A stretch of DNA of 64,000 nucleotides from Clostridiales bacterium. Lineage in GTDB: Bacteria > Bacillota > Clostridia > Christensenellales > CAG-138. The notes under the pieces were generated by a model, which made no database searches, had not been told where the DNA came from, and worked only from the letters and a program-made list of their open reading frames with translations. Shown here piece after piece: positions 41,134 to 49,049 of the stretch. Location of the stretch: contig DXWI01000001.1 in the NCBI GenBank assembly GCA_019416935.1, positions 1 through 64,000 of the forward strand, in the 5' to 3' direction. The translations under genes and the position numbers were made by a program. Positions within the stretch are counted from its first letter, which is position 1; every line of letters starts with the position of its first letter.

Positions 41134-41612
41134 CGTTCCAGCTCCTTCCGTCTTGTCCTGTCCGTCACGGCATTTTTCACCAGAGCTTTGAATTTCTCCA
41201 GCTTACCCAACACAGACTCACGCCGCTCGGCCTTTTTCACCTTAACGGCGGTGAATTTCTGAAAGGCGGCGCTCATGTTTGCCTCATTGGGCGCTTTGAA
41301 GAAGATCTGGTAATGGCCCTTTTCCGTCTTAAACACGGTATAGCGGACACCATGCTCCCTTGCGATACGGTCAAAATCCCGCAGGCTCTTATCCTGCACA
41401 TCGACCTGACGCATATCGCCATGCTCCTTTTGCAGCTCCTCCATGCTGATCTTCCCGAAGGACTTTACATCAGGGCTGTCCCGGCTGGCTTGCAGCTTCT
41501 TTTCCTTGCGGTGGGCCAGGTATTTGCTAAGAGCAGCCTTTAAGACGCGCCCGGTAAACTTGGTCGCATTGATTCCCAGGGTGAGCGTCCTGTTTTCAAC
41601 TTCTTCCTGCAT
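41130..41612 (-). CDS. pcfB: PcfB-family protein (DUF3801)
   Basis: A 160-aa protein with the PcfB core: RTLTLGINATKFTGRVLKAA near the N terminus and KTEKGHYQIFFKAPNEANM near residue 100, then a basic helical tail. PcfB of pCF10 is a relaxosome or coupling factor that works with the VirD4 protein; the gene lies directly upstream of virD4 here and is coupled to it by ATGA. Confidence 0.88.
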   Translation of the reverse strand: MQEEVENRTLTLGINATKFTGRVLKAALSKYLAHRKEKKLQASRDSPDVKSFGKISMEELQKEHGDMRQVDVQDKSLRDFDRIAREHGVRYTVFKTEKGHYQIFFKAPNEANMSAAFQKFTAVKVKKAERRESVLGKLEKFKALVKNAVTDRTRRKELER

Positions 41613-41711
41613 TTCTCATCACTCCTTTCTGTCAGATTTGCAGGGCGGCGGTATTTCTAAGGCGGAACCACCAGCCGCCGAAGAAGATATTTCAGCATCA
41701 GGGCCTCCTGT

Positions 41712-42077
41712 TTAATCCCATATCTCAGGGAACAGATCCATTGAATCTTTATCCGGCTGTTCCAGCAAAGGGAAACAAACCTCTTGCAGATACCGTGACA
41801 GCTCCATTGCCTGCCCCTCCTGCGGAGGGATATAGCTGCCGGTAAACAGATCGTCATCCACTCCATACCGCTCGTTTCGCCAGCAGTGGATGTACATCCT
41901 TGTTCCAGCGCCAACCTCACAATGGCGTCTGCCGTTCTGAATGTGGAGATAAAGCCCTTCCGGGCAAAGCCCCTTTTGGAACCGGCAGCGCGGAAATTTC
42001 GGCTTGAGCTTCCGGTACTCCGCATCCATCAGGCCCTCAAAAAGTGCTGTCTGCTCTGTCTGGTTCAGTTCCATCAT
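41712..42077 (-). CDS. Unknown element protein, 121 aa
   Basis: A 121-aa protein (MMELNQTEQTALFEGLMDAE at its start) with two Cys (RCRFQKGLCPEG) and His residues that could form a small zinc site. AAGGAGG precedes the ATG, which overlaps the upstream gene's stop. I do not recognise the family. It belongs to the first operon of the element, between the DUF7768-like gene and pcfB. Confidence 0.6.
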   Translation of the reverse strand: MMELNQTEQTALFEGLMDAEYRKLKPKFPRCRFQKGLCPEGLYLHIQNGRRHCEVGAGTRMYIHCWRNERYGVDDDLFTGSYIPPQEGQAMELSRYLQEVCFPLLEQPDKDSMDLFPEIWD

Positions 42078-42430
42078 TTTCTGCCTCCTTCCTCACGACC
42101 CTGGCCTCTGACTGTGAGAATCCCGTCCAGGGTAGTGGTGGTGATCCGCAGCCGCTCCGCAATGGCTATATCGTTTTTCACATCTTCGTCCACGGCGCTT
42201 CCGCAGACAACCAGCACATGAGAACGGCGGAGAAAGTCGCGGGCCATGTCGATACCGTCTTTATGTTCCTGGGGAATTTTATCGTTCAGGAATAGGGGCA
42301 GAAACAACAGCGGGCAGACCGGCGAAAAACCGGCATCATAGAGCGCCCGACAGTAATGGGCGGCAGTTTCGGTGTTTTCAAATTCATTATCGCCCCAGGA
42401 GGCGGTAATGTATGCTAAAGGTCGTTTCAT
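42074..42430 (-). CDS. DUF4406/DUF7768-like nucleoside-processing fold protein
   Basis: A 118-aa protein: PLAYITASWGDNEFENTETA, DAGFSPVCPLLFLP, HKDGIDMARDFLRRSHVLVV. This pattern fits the small Rossmann-like DUF4406/DUF7768 proteins, distant relatives of nucleoside 2-deoxyribosyltransferases. Its reaction is unknown. GAAAGGA precedes the ATG at 42430; the frame extends 16 codons upstream without a ribosome site. It is coupled to the 121-aa gene downstream. Confidence 0.7.
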   Translation of the reverse strand: MKRPLAYITASWGDNEFENTETAAHYCRALYDAGFSPVCPLLFLPLFLNDKIPQEHKDGIDMARDFLRRSHVLVVCGSAVDEDVKNDIAIAERLRITTTTLDGILTVRGQGREEGGRK

Positions 42431-42477
42431 AGACAAAATCCTTTCTCCCGGTATCCGGGCATGAAAAAAGCAGCCCA

Positions 42478-43377
42478 TTATGAGCCGCCGTACATATCGT
42501 GATTCACCAGCGCGGTGTAATAGTTCCCAATGGTCGTAGGAGCATTGAACAGCGCCGCCAGAAGGTATTGCTTGATGTTGCGAATCTTGGTCGTGTTCTG
42601 CTTCATACAGTCCATGACAAAGCGGATATGCTCACTGTTCAGCTTCAAAAGCCGTGACTTCACAACCTCATGGGGAAAGTCGCTGCCAGCTACCCGTGTA
42701 TATTTCCGTCTGGCACAGACCGTTTCCACCATGATCTCAACAATCTCATCCAGATCGTCCGAATAGGGGCCATATTCCCGCTTTAGAAACTCATACTCGA
42801 TATTTTCCAGAATCAACGCCCGATAACTTTCTATTTCGCTCATGGGCGTCGCTTCCCTTCGTTTCGCTTCCGGCGGGCTTCCCGCCGCATCTTCACGGAA
42901 AGGAATCGAATCGGTACTTGATCCATGAGTACTTGATTTTTGAGTATTAGATTCTTTAGTATTTAATTCTGCGGGCATTTCCAGATATGGCGTACCCATA
43001 TCCGGGAAAACCACATCCGGGTTTTCCGTATCTGGTGAATCCGTATCTGGCGGTAGCGTATCTGGTGCGGCGTCCTCCTTGGGATGGGGCTGCTCGTAAA
43101 TGATGTACTCCGTATCGGTAATACGGCCATTCGCGCCGCGAAGCTGCCTGCGGACAATATAGCCAGCGGTTTCCAGTTCTTTCAGAGCGGAGCCGATAGC
43201 GTCCACGCCCTCTTTGCAGATGGCGGCGAGGCCCCTGGTGGTATAGTTCCATTCATCCGGGAGGGACAGAATCATAGATAACAGGCCCTTGGATTTCAGG
43301 GTCAGATTTTTGTCCTTCAGGTGATAATTTGACATAACAGTGTAATCGCGTGTCCGTTGTACGCGATAAACAGCCAT
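42478..43377 (-). CDS. RepA-like replication initiator with DUF6017
   Basis: A 299-aa protein. Residues 1-105 form a RepA N-terminal-type winged helix (NYHLKDKNLTLKSKGLLSMI, then YTTRGLAAICKEGVDAIGSA). A Pro/Asp/Thr-rich linker follows with a short repeat of PDT units, and residues about 195-299 fit DUF6017 (SEIESYRALILENIEYEFLK). Such proteins start replication of the excised circle. AAGGAG precedes the ATG at 43377. Relatives stand at this end of Tn1549-like elements. Confidence 0.83.
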   Translation of the reverse strand: MAVYRVQRTRDYTVMSNYHLKDKNLTLKSKGLLSMILSLPDEWNYTTRGLAAICKEGVDAIGSALKELETAGYIVRRQLRGANGRITDTEYIIYEQPHPKEDAAPDTLPPDTDSPDTENPDVVFPDMGTPYLEMPAELNTKESNTQKSSTHGSSTDSIPFREDAAGSPPEAKRREATPMSEIESYRALILENIEYEFLKREYGPYSDDLDEIVEIMVETVCARRKYTRVAGSDFPHEVVKSRLLKLNSEHIRFVMDCMKQNTTKIRNIKQYLLAALFNAPTTIGNYYTALVNHDMYGGS

Positions 43378-43443
43378 TGACTTCACTCCTTCCTTTTGCC
43401 GGTGGGCATGAAAAAACCGCAGCTATCTCAAAACTGCGGGTAC

Positions 43444-43719
43444 TCAATGTTTCCTACGTCTTTTTCTGTCATACAGAATATGGCCCTCAACAATATGGGC
43501 ATATCGCTTAATGCGGATTTCCTGGCAGTTCTGGCTTTCCAATGCCTTTTGATAGTCTGCTTCATTCAGAAACAGGCGCATCTCATCACCAGGACTGCCG
43601 TAGGGATTTCTCCGCTTGCGGACAACAAATTCAATCATCCAGCGGGTGCTGTCCTGGAATCGCTGCACAGCCAGAATATCATGGCCCTTTAATTCCCTGA
43701 TGCGAGGGGTATCATTCAT
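43444..43719 (-). CDS. Small element protein between parB and repA
   Basis: A 91-aa basic protein (MNDTPRIRELKGHDILAVQR at its start; end KRRRKH). AAAGGAG precedes the ATG at 43719; the frame extends eight codons upstream into parB. No domain is recognised. The place between parB and the initiator suggests a plasmid-maintenance accessory role, by context only. Confidence 0.65.
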   Translation of the reverse strand: MNDTPRIRELKGHDILAVQRFQDSTRWMIEFVVRKRRNPYGSPGDEMRLFLNEADYQKALESQNCQEIRIKRYAHIVEGHILYDRKRRRKH

Positions 43720-43732
43720 AGCAGCTCCTTTC

Positions 43733-44629
43733 TCAGCGTTCATGCTGTTGCTGGCGTTTACGCTGCCATTGCTCCAGCAGCTTGATGATGGTTTCCTCCA
43801 TCTTCTTGGGCGTATAGCTCCGGGGAAAATACTTGCGGAGCGTGTCAGAGGTAAAAGTCACCTTATCCAGATCGCCTTTCTTTTCCTCCGACATAATTTT
43901 GAGGATTTCATCCTCCGTCAGCTTACCGATCTGGCTCAGCTTCTTCATGCGCTGTGCCTGGGAGAGAGACGGAGTAGCCTGCTCATAGTCCATCGTCTCA
44001 ACAAGCTGTGCCTGTTCCTCTTTGGTCAGAAAAGACAGCTCATAGGCCGGGTTAAACGCGATTTTCTTTTCATCGACCATATCCAGCAGAGGCGGGATAA
44101 GCTCGGTCAAACGGATATATCGCTGAACCTGCGATTTGCTTGCGCCAGCATCACTTGCGACCTGATTTACAGCCCATCCCGACTTCTGCCCAACTTGGGG
44201 AGAAGTTAAATCTGTTCTCACACCCTGATGCTTGATGGCTTCCAACTTCATCTTGTAGGCATAAGCCCTCTCACTGGGCAGCAGACCCTCGCGCTGAAGG
44301 TTGCTGTCCACCATGATGATCGTAGCGGCATCATCATCCAGGCTGCGGACGATAACCGGCATTGTTTCTTTCTCGGCCAGCTCACTGGCTCGGTGGCGGC
44401 GGTGTCCGGCGATAATCTCATAACCGCCCTCTGGACTGGGGCGGGCAATCGCGGGAACCAGAACGCCATACTGCCGGATGCTATCTGCTGTCTCCATCAT
44501 GGCATCATCGTCTTTCACCTTAAAGGGATGATTCTTGAATGGGTGCAGCTCCGCCAGCGGAACCTCAATAACTTTCTCGCCGCCTGTGTCGGCGCGGCTT
44601 TTCTTGGGAACAGCTTTGCTTTCCGGCAT
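43733..44629 (-). CDS. parB: ParB/Spo0J-like partition protein
   Basis: A 298-aa protein with the ParB nuclease-like domain (VIEVPLAELHPFKNHPFKV, IIAGHRRHRASELA, MVDSNLQRE) at residues 20-125, then a helix-turn-helix (GWAVNQVASDAGASKSQVQR) and a C-terminal helical part (SYTPKKMEETIIKLLEQWQ). No ParA partner is seen next to it. In these elements ParB helps keep the excised circle or acts as a regulator. It is the first gene at the right end. Confidence 0.9.
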   Translation of the reverse strand: MPESKAVPKKSRADTGGEKVIEVPLAELHPFKNHPFKVKDDDAMMETADSIRQYGVLVPAIARPSPEGGYEIIAGHRRHRASELAEKETMPVIVRSLDDDAATIIMVDSNLQREGLLPSERAYAYKMKLEAIKHQGVRTDLTSPQVGQKSGWAVNQVASDAGASKSQVQRYIRLTELIPPLLDMVDEKKIAFNPAYELSFLTKEEQAQLVETMDYEQATPSLSQAQRMKKLSQIGKLTEDEILKIMSEEKKGDLDKVTFTSDTLRKYFPRSYTPKKMEETIIKLLEQWQRKRQQQHER

Positions 44630-44660
44630 AGTCTAATCACCTCCTGATTTTGAGCATAAA

Positions 44661-44692
44661 AAATAGGCACTCATTTCTGAATGCCTATCCCA
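44661..44692 (-). terminator. Attenuator-like hairpin upstream of parB
   Basis: ATAGGCA pairs with TGCCTAT; on the minus strand the hairpin is followed by TTTTTTATG just before parB. It could stop host transcription entering the element from the right, or attenuate parB. Confidence 0.6.
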
Positions 44693-44972
44693 AAGTTTCT
44701 TATTCACTTTTAACCGTTTCCACGGTATAATGCGCTTAGACGATTGCAAGGTTATCGTGTAGCAGGAATGGCAGGAACCTAAAATACATCACAACAGTTC
44801 TGGTATGCCATATACAAAAATCAATCTGTACTCCCTGTTTTGCCCTTAATTTTTCCCTCACCAGCCTCCGCAGAAGCGGTTGTGAGGCTATAAAGTGGGG
44901 CAATCCCTGATGACACGATAACTTGCATAAATCCTTGATATTTCGGGCTTTTTTCGAGGTCGTGACGGTAGG
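44693..44972. other. Right-end non-coding region of the element
   Basis: About 280 bp between the parB attenuator and the truncated DUF2326 frame hold no gene. A hairpin is seen near 44859-44890 (CCTCAC...GTGAGG), and on the + strand TATAAT (44726-44731) with TTCACT 17 bp upstream could read out through the right end. The tip is AT-rich and only weakly resembles the inverted left tip. Confidence 0.4.
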
Positions 44973-45953
44973 TTACGGGTATGAACGAAGTCCTACAAAA
45001 TCACTGGATTTGAATTCCAGTTTAAAAATGGCAGAAATAGTTCTATGAAAGGACTCTATCTCCGATAAATGAGCAATTTCGACACCTGGAAAGAATTGTG
45101 ACAATTCAGAAAAGTTTTCCGTAGTTGCTGAAAAGACGTATGTTCCGTTGTCTTCCAACATGTTTTTTCGGTTGATAAGCTTACTTTTGGCACTACGCGC
45201 TTTTGAAAGCATTCTTTTTATATAAATGGCCTGCTCAGAAGCTTCAGCATCAACAGATAAAAGCCCTTGCTCTAAATTATCAGATATGGAGCATATTTGA
45301 CTATTAATGTCTTCTATGGCTTTTTGGTTTTTGGAAAACTCTTTACGCGATATCTTGGCTATAAACTGCAATGTTTGTGCCTTTTTGTAAGTTTTCAGGT
45401 CAGCCTCAGAGGCGGCAGCTGCTTTTGCGGCCTCTTTCATCGGGGAATAGGCATCAAATAGTTTAACTAATGCATCACAGGCTTTTTTATTTTCTTCCCT
45501 TGCAAAATAGTGTAGCGGATGCTTTTCATCACAATTATTTTTTCCGTATACTCGTATGTATCTACCTACTGCATCACGGAATGATAAATCCTGCAATTCT
45601 ATAGCGTATTGTGAATCTAACCATTTGCAATATTCTTCCCGTGTAATTTCATCTGTTTTCTCACGTGTTGCGCTACATTTCCATACCTGATTAACATTCT
45701 TGATATTTCTACAAAATGTATAGCTGTTGTCTCCAAAAACAAATGTAAAAAAGATATCGTGCTGCCCAACATTGTTGATAATGTCCGTTGTTGCAGCATA
45801 TGTAGTTCCACCAAAAGCATAATCTATAATAAGTAAAAAAGTGGATTTACCAATTGAATTATCGCCAGCATTTGTACCAAGAACGACACTAAGTCCTTGA
45901 TTGAATATAATCTTTTTCTGATAAAATGCTTCACAGTAAATTTCACTCAACAT
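44973..45953 (-). pseudogene. DUF2326 ABC-type ATPase, N-terminal half (truncated by ICE)
   Basis: A 326-codon frame that is the N-terminal part of a DUF2326 ATPase. Walker A is GTNAGDNSIGKSTFLLI near residue 30; the rest is a helical arm (KTYKKAQTLQFIAKISRKEF). Homology ends at Glu313 (GAATTC, 45012-45017); the last 13 residues (FKSSDFVGLRSYP) come from the element. Walker B and the signature motif are in the other half at 242-925, so this half alone cannot form a working ATPase site. The start at 45953 overlaps the middle-component stop by 11 bp; a longer upstream frame runs back into that gene and is not the start. Confidence 0.82.
45013..45017. other. attR: right junction of the conjugative element (AATTC)
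   Basis: AATTC here matches 906-910. To the right the DUF2326 reading frame continues without change; to the left is element DNA. The DUF2326 codon phase is the same at both junctions, which is why excision would restore the frame. Confidence 0.7.
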
Positions 45954-46170
45954 AGAATAACACCTCACGTTCCACGTTAAACCCCACTTTTTGGAGAGCA
46001 AATAGACAGTCAATTGTATCCAAAAATTCTTCTATGTTATTGAAATATTTTCCTGTGGCTTCGTATAGTGCCCATATTTCCATGCCATTATTATTGAGTT
46101 CACTCAGTAGTATTGGAAATTTGCTAAGTATGCTCTCGCTGTATGATGTGATTTTACTCGGTAATTTCAT
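45943..46170 (-). CDS. ABC three-component middle component (MC6-like)
   Basis: A 75-aa protein (MKLPSKITSYSESILSKFPI at its start, then LFALQKVGFNVEREVLFYVE). Size, order and the pattern helix-helix-strand match the small middle component of ABC-3C systems that pairs with DUF2326 ATPases. It is thought to bridge effector and ATPase. The ATG at 46170 follows TGAGG; a GTG at 46182 is less likely. It overlaps the HNH gene by 17 bp and the ATPase by 11 bp, so the trio is tightly coupled. Confidence 0.7.
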   Translation of the reverse strand: MKLPSKITSYSESILSKFPILLSELNNNGMEIWALYEATGKYFNNIEEFLDTIDCLFALQKVGFNVEREVLFYVE

Positions 46171-46966
46171 AAAAAACCTCACAATTCTGAACGAAAAAAG
46201 ATACTACTGCTTCACATGCCTCTTTTGATGTAGAGGATGTTTTTTGCTGAACCCAATCAACAATGTGATTAAATATCATGCTTTTTTCCGATGTAATAGC
46301 ATTCATTTTTACAAAACAGCATTTTACTTGAAGACTGAGAGCATCCATGCAAAACCCATTTTTGCCTTCAGCATCTTTAAACAGGTCACGAATAAATGGA
46401 TAGTATAGTGTTACAAATGTAGATATTTTGTTTTTAAGGAGGATTTCCTGGTTATAAAACTTATTGGACAGCATGACAGGACTATAGTTTAGCGCGCTGA
46501 ATTCTTCTTCCTTCAGTATGCTAATTTTTTCCACTACACCTGCAATCTCTTCTTCAAGTGCCAGTGAAATGGTCGCATCATGCAATGCTGTATTTTTCAG
46601 ATACCATTTTTTCTTATGGAGTAGAATAGTGTAATCCTCTGCCGTAGTATGATAGTCTTGGCGAGCATGGCAATCTTTACACAGTGCAATTTTGTTTTCG
46701 AATGATTCTGAATTTTCCCCCAGGCGCGGAAGCTCACCAAATGTCTCATATTGTTCCTCAGTTGGACTGTTGGGAAAAATATGAGCGATTTCATACAACT
46801 TATTTTTCTTTAGTTGTTTTCCATTTTTAAGATCCTTACCGCAGAGAGGACAGACAAAATTGACCTCTTTTAAGTAAAGCATCTGATCATTCTCAGTTGG
46901 TGCTTTACGAGCAACCAAATATGGATCAGCAGTTATTTTATCTTTTGTACTTCTTTTGTCGTCCAT
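46154..46966 (-). CDS. HNH endonuclease effector of an ABC three-component system
   Basis: A 270-aa protein. Its N-terminal part has an HNH-type fold: FVCPLCGKDL, then YEIAHIFPNSPTEEQYE and KIALCKDCHARQDYH, giving two CxxC pairs and the His/Asn residues of the active site. The C-terminal part (ALNYSPVMLSNKFYNQEILL, VTLYYPFIRDLF) looks like the C-terminal domain of ABC-3C effectors. It probably cuts DNA when released by the ATPase complex. The start at 46966 follows GAAGGAAAA; an ATG eight codons upstream is possible. It follows DUF2075 by 29 bp. Confidence 0.72.
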   Translation of the reverse strand: MDDKRSTKDKITADPYLVARKAPTENDQMLYLKEVNFVCPLCGKDLKNGKQLKKNKLYEIAHIFPNSPTEEQYETFGELPRLGENSESFENKIALCKDCHARQDYHTTAEDYTILLHKKKWYLKNTALHDATISLALEEEIAGVVEKISILKEEEFSALNYSPVMLSNKFYNQEILLKNKISTFVTLYYPFIRDLFKDAEGKNGFCMDALSLQVKCCFVKMNAITSEKSMIFNHIVDWVQQKTSSTSKEACEAVVSFFVQNCEVFYEITE

Positions 46967-46995
46967 AAATATAAATTTTCCTTCATGCACATCAG

Positions 46996-48975
46996 CTAAT
47001 AAATATTCTTTATTCCAATATATTGCAAGTATTCAAACGTCCTATCGTAAAATTCCCTTTTCCGTGTCTCATCTGTATCACTACCCTTCGGAATGAATAT
47101 TGCCATTCCCTGTCGGGCGCGGGTAAGAAGTACACGGTAAGCATTCTTGAGATAGAGCTTACGATCTTCAGAATTGACATTCATCCAACGATTTCCGACA
47201 AAGTTGTTGTATGTCCACTGATCACCATCGAAACGGAAATCTGCATCCCATGCAACGATGGAATAATCAAGTTCTAATCCCTGAATATCAAACTCCGAAA
47301 CAACGTCCTCCAAGTAATAGCTGGAACGCACATCGTCTTTTCCATTCAGGAACCAGTTTGCCACCGAAATCTCGTTCTTCACAAAGATACCTTCCGGTTT
47401 CAGTCGTAACGCGCCGCTGCTGGCAAGTAGTCCATAGCGCGTTGTGCCTTGGCACTGACTCCGTACCCACCCTTTTGCTTTGTTTAGGTCGCGTGTCAGT
47501 ATAATCGGGTACTTGTCCTTAATTTTTGTATATAGCTCTTTTGCTGCATCGGTGTCCACATCCAATACTGCCTTGACAAATGCTGCCAGATCTGGTGTGC
47601 GGAACGAGCGCACCGACGTTGCAAGATGCAGGTTGCTGTTCTCATGAATTTGCAGGTCGCTGATCATGTCGTCCCACTCGCGTTCGCGACGGTATTCCTC
47701 ATCATTAAGCTGCGGTGTAATATACACGTCCCAATCCGGAAACGCACGACGCAGAGAATCAAACCATTCAGACAATCCAGCCTCTCCGGTGTTGATCTCC
47801 TGACCACCGCCAACAAGGCAGATGATAACAGCCCAATCCTGATGCCTGTCCATCGTGCTAATAAGGAATTCCGGTTCACTATATTCAAAATTAGGCACAC
47901 CCTTTTTTGTCTGCATGAACTTAACTAACATGTCTGTTGTCCATGCCCGCTGTGCTTCATCAAATATAACGACTTTTTCCGGCGGAATATTTTCGTTTGC
48001 TACAAACGAATCCCTGTATTTATGCAAGATTTGAATAAATGCTGATGTGCTGCGCAGAGCATCGCTCTTGGATAGTTTACGTTCTGCCTGCTTTTCCTGC
48101 TCTACCTTATCACGTGCCAACGCTTCTTGCAGTACAGTGACGAGCGGAAAGTTTCCAGACAGGAATACCGCATGTTCGCCGGCTGCGGCATCGGAGCGCT
48201 GAATAGCCAGATTAAGTCCGACCAGTGTTTTTCCAGCACCCGGCACACCGGTTACAAAGCAAATGGATTTACGATGATTGGACTTGCTGTAATCTATGAT
48301 ATGGTTGATCTCATCAGTAGTAACTGTAAGATTTTCAGCGCCAGCATCGCTGCGGGTAATATCATGAACATTATGCCCGCGGTAAAGCGCCTGTGCAGCC
48401 TCGACTATGGTCGGAGTAGGCAGATACTCTGAGTTCTCCCACTGTACATAATCAAATGCCGGTTCGTCAAAACGATTTCCAATGTGTTGGATAGCGCCAC
48501 CGATGTTTTCAGCATTACAGCGAAGCGGTTCCACTATGCGATCACGAACTGTCAACTTATTCTGATATCGGGGCGCCTTCGTTGAAATCATAATGGGCAC
48601 AAGTAGTTTATTATGGCTCTCTTTCTGGAAGTTTCGCAGATCCAAAGCATAGTCATAAACCTGGTCGTATGTGCTCTCGCGATACTCCTTGTCACCAACT
48701 TTGAACTCCAACAAAAATACGATGTTTTTATATAAAACCACCGTATCTACACGTTTTCCCATTCTTGGAATTATATACTCAAAGATGATCCGTCCATCTG
48801 AAAATACGCGCAACTGATCTTTGAGAATCTCAATTTCAGATTCCCAAGTATTGCTTTGTTGAATTGTAGTCTCCGCCGAAATGTCGTTAGCATGAATAAT
48901 GCCGAGGATTTCCTTGTCTGATTGATGCAGAAAATCCGATATTGATGCGGAATAATAAGACCGTAAGTTGCGCAT
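46996..48975 (-). CDS. DUF2075 superfamily 1 helicase with PD-(D/E)XK-like domain
   Basis: A 659-aa protein. Residues about 55-130 look like a restriction-nuclease fold (RMGKRVDTVVLY, then VFLLEFKVGDKEY, with Asp and Glu-x-Lys). The ATPase core has Walker A FVTGVPGAGKTLVGL near residue 245, DEAQ box VVIFDEAQRAW near 345, and the C-terminal arginine motif RVLLTRARQGM near 620. DUF2075 proteins occur often in defence islands. It is 74 bp from the radical SAM gene and may have its own weak promoter there. It looks intact. Confidence 0.85.
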   Translation of the reverse strand: MRNLRSYYSASISDFLHQSDKEILGIIHANDISAETTIQQSNTWESEIEILKDQLRVFSDGRIIFEYIIPRMGKRVDTVVLYKNIVFLLEFKVGDKEYRESTYDQVYDYALDLRNFQKESHNKLLVPIMISTKAPRYQNKLTVRDRIVEPLRCNAENIGGAIQHIGNRFDEPAFDYVQWENSEYLPTPTIVEAAQALYRGHNVHDITRSDAGAENLTVTTDEINHIIDYSKSNHRKSICFVTGVPGAGKTLVGLNLAIQRSDAAAGEHAVFLSGNFPLVTVLQEALARDKVEQEKQAERKLSKSDALRSTSAFIQILHKYRDSFVANENIPPEKVVIFDEAQRAWTTDMLVKFMQTKKGVPNFEYSEPEFLISTMDRHQDWAVIICLVGGGQEINTGEAGLSEWFDSLRRAFPDWDVYITPQLNDEEYRREREWDDMISDLQIHENSNLHLATSVRSFRTPDLAAFVKAVLDVDTDAAKELYTKIKDKYPIILTRDLNKAKGWVRSQCQGTTRYGLLASSGALRLKPEGIFVKNEISVANWFLNGKDDVRSSYYLEDVVSEFDIQGLELDYSIVAWDADFRFDGDQWTYNNFVGNRWMNVNSEDRKLYLKNAYRVLLTRARQGMAIFIPKGSDTDETRKREFYDRTFEYLQYIGIKNIY

Positions 48976-49049
48976 CTAAGCCTGCCTATTCTATTATTTC
49001 ATACTATCGCAAGAGATATATTTTCACTTATTTCCCCTGAAAAATCGTA

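Larger units (their letters stand above)
911..45012. mobile_element. Integrative conjugative element, Tn1549/CTn type (about 44.1 kb)
   Basis: The element has int and xis at its left end, a complete conjugation set (relaxase, MobC, VirD4, VirB4, VirB6, PrgI, Maff2, NlpC/P60 hydrolase, DUF4366, DUF4315), topoisomerase III, an ArdC-like protein, the methylase-helicase giant, a RepA-like initiator and ParB at its right end. This order is that of the Tn1549/CTn group in the Tn916 superfamily. Both ends fall inside one host gene whose halves join in frame at AATTC, which fixes the boundaries to within a few bases. No antibiotic-resistance gene of the vanB or tet type is present; cargo is an ABC exporter with a two-component system and a MATE exporter. 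Confidence 0.88.

Noticed and set aside
46996..48975. DUF2075 gene as the ATPase of the ABC three-component system
   Set aside because: It is a superfamily 1 helicase by its DEAQ box and arginine motif; the ATPase of the trio is the split DUF2326 protein.
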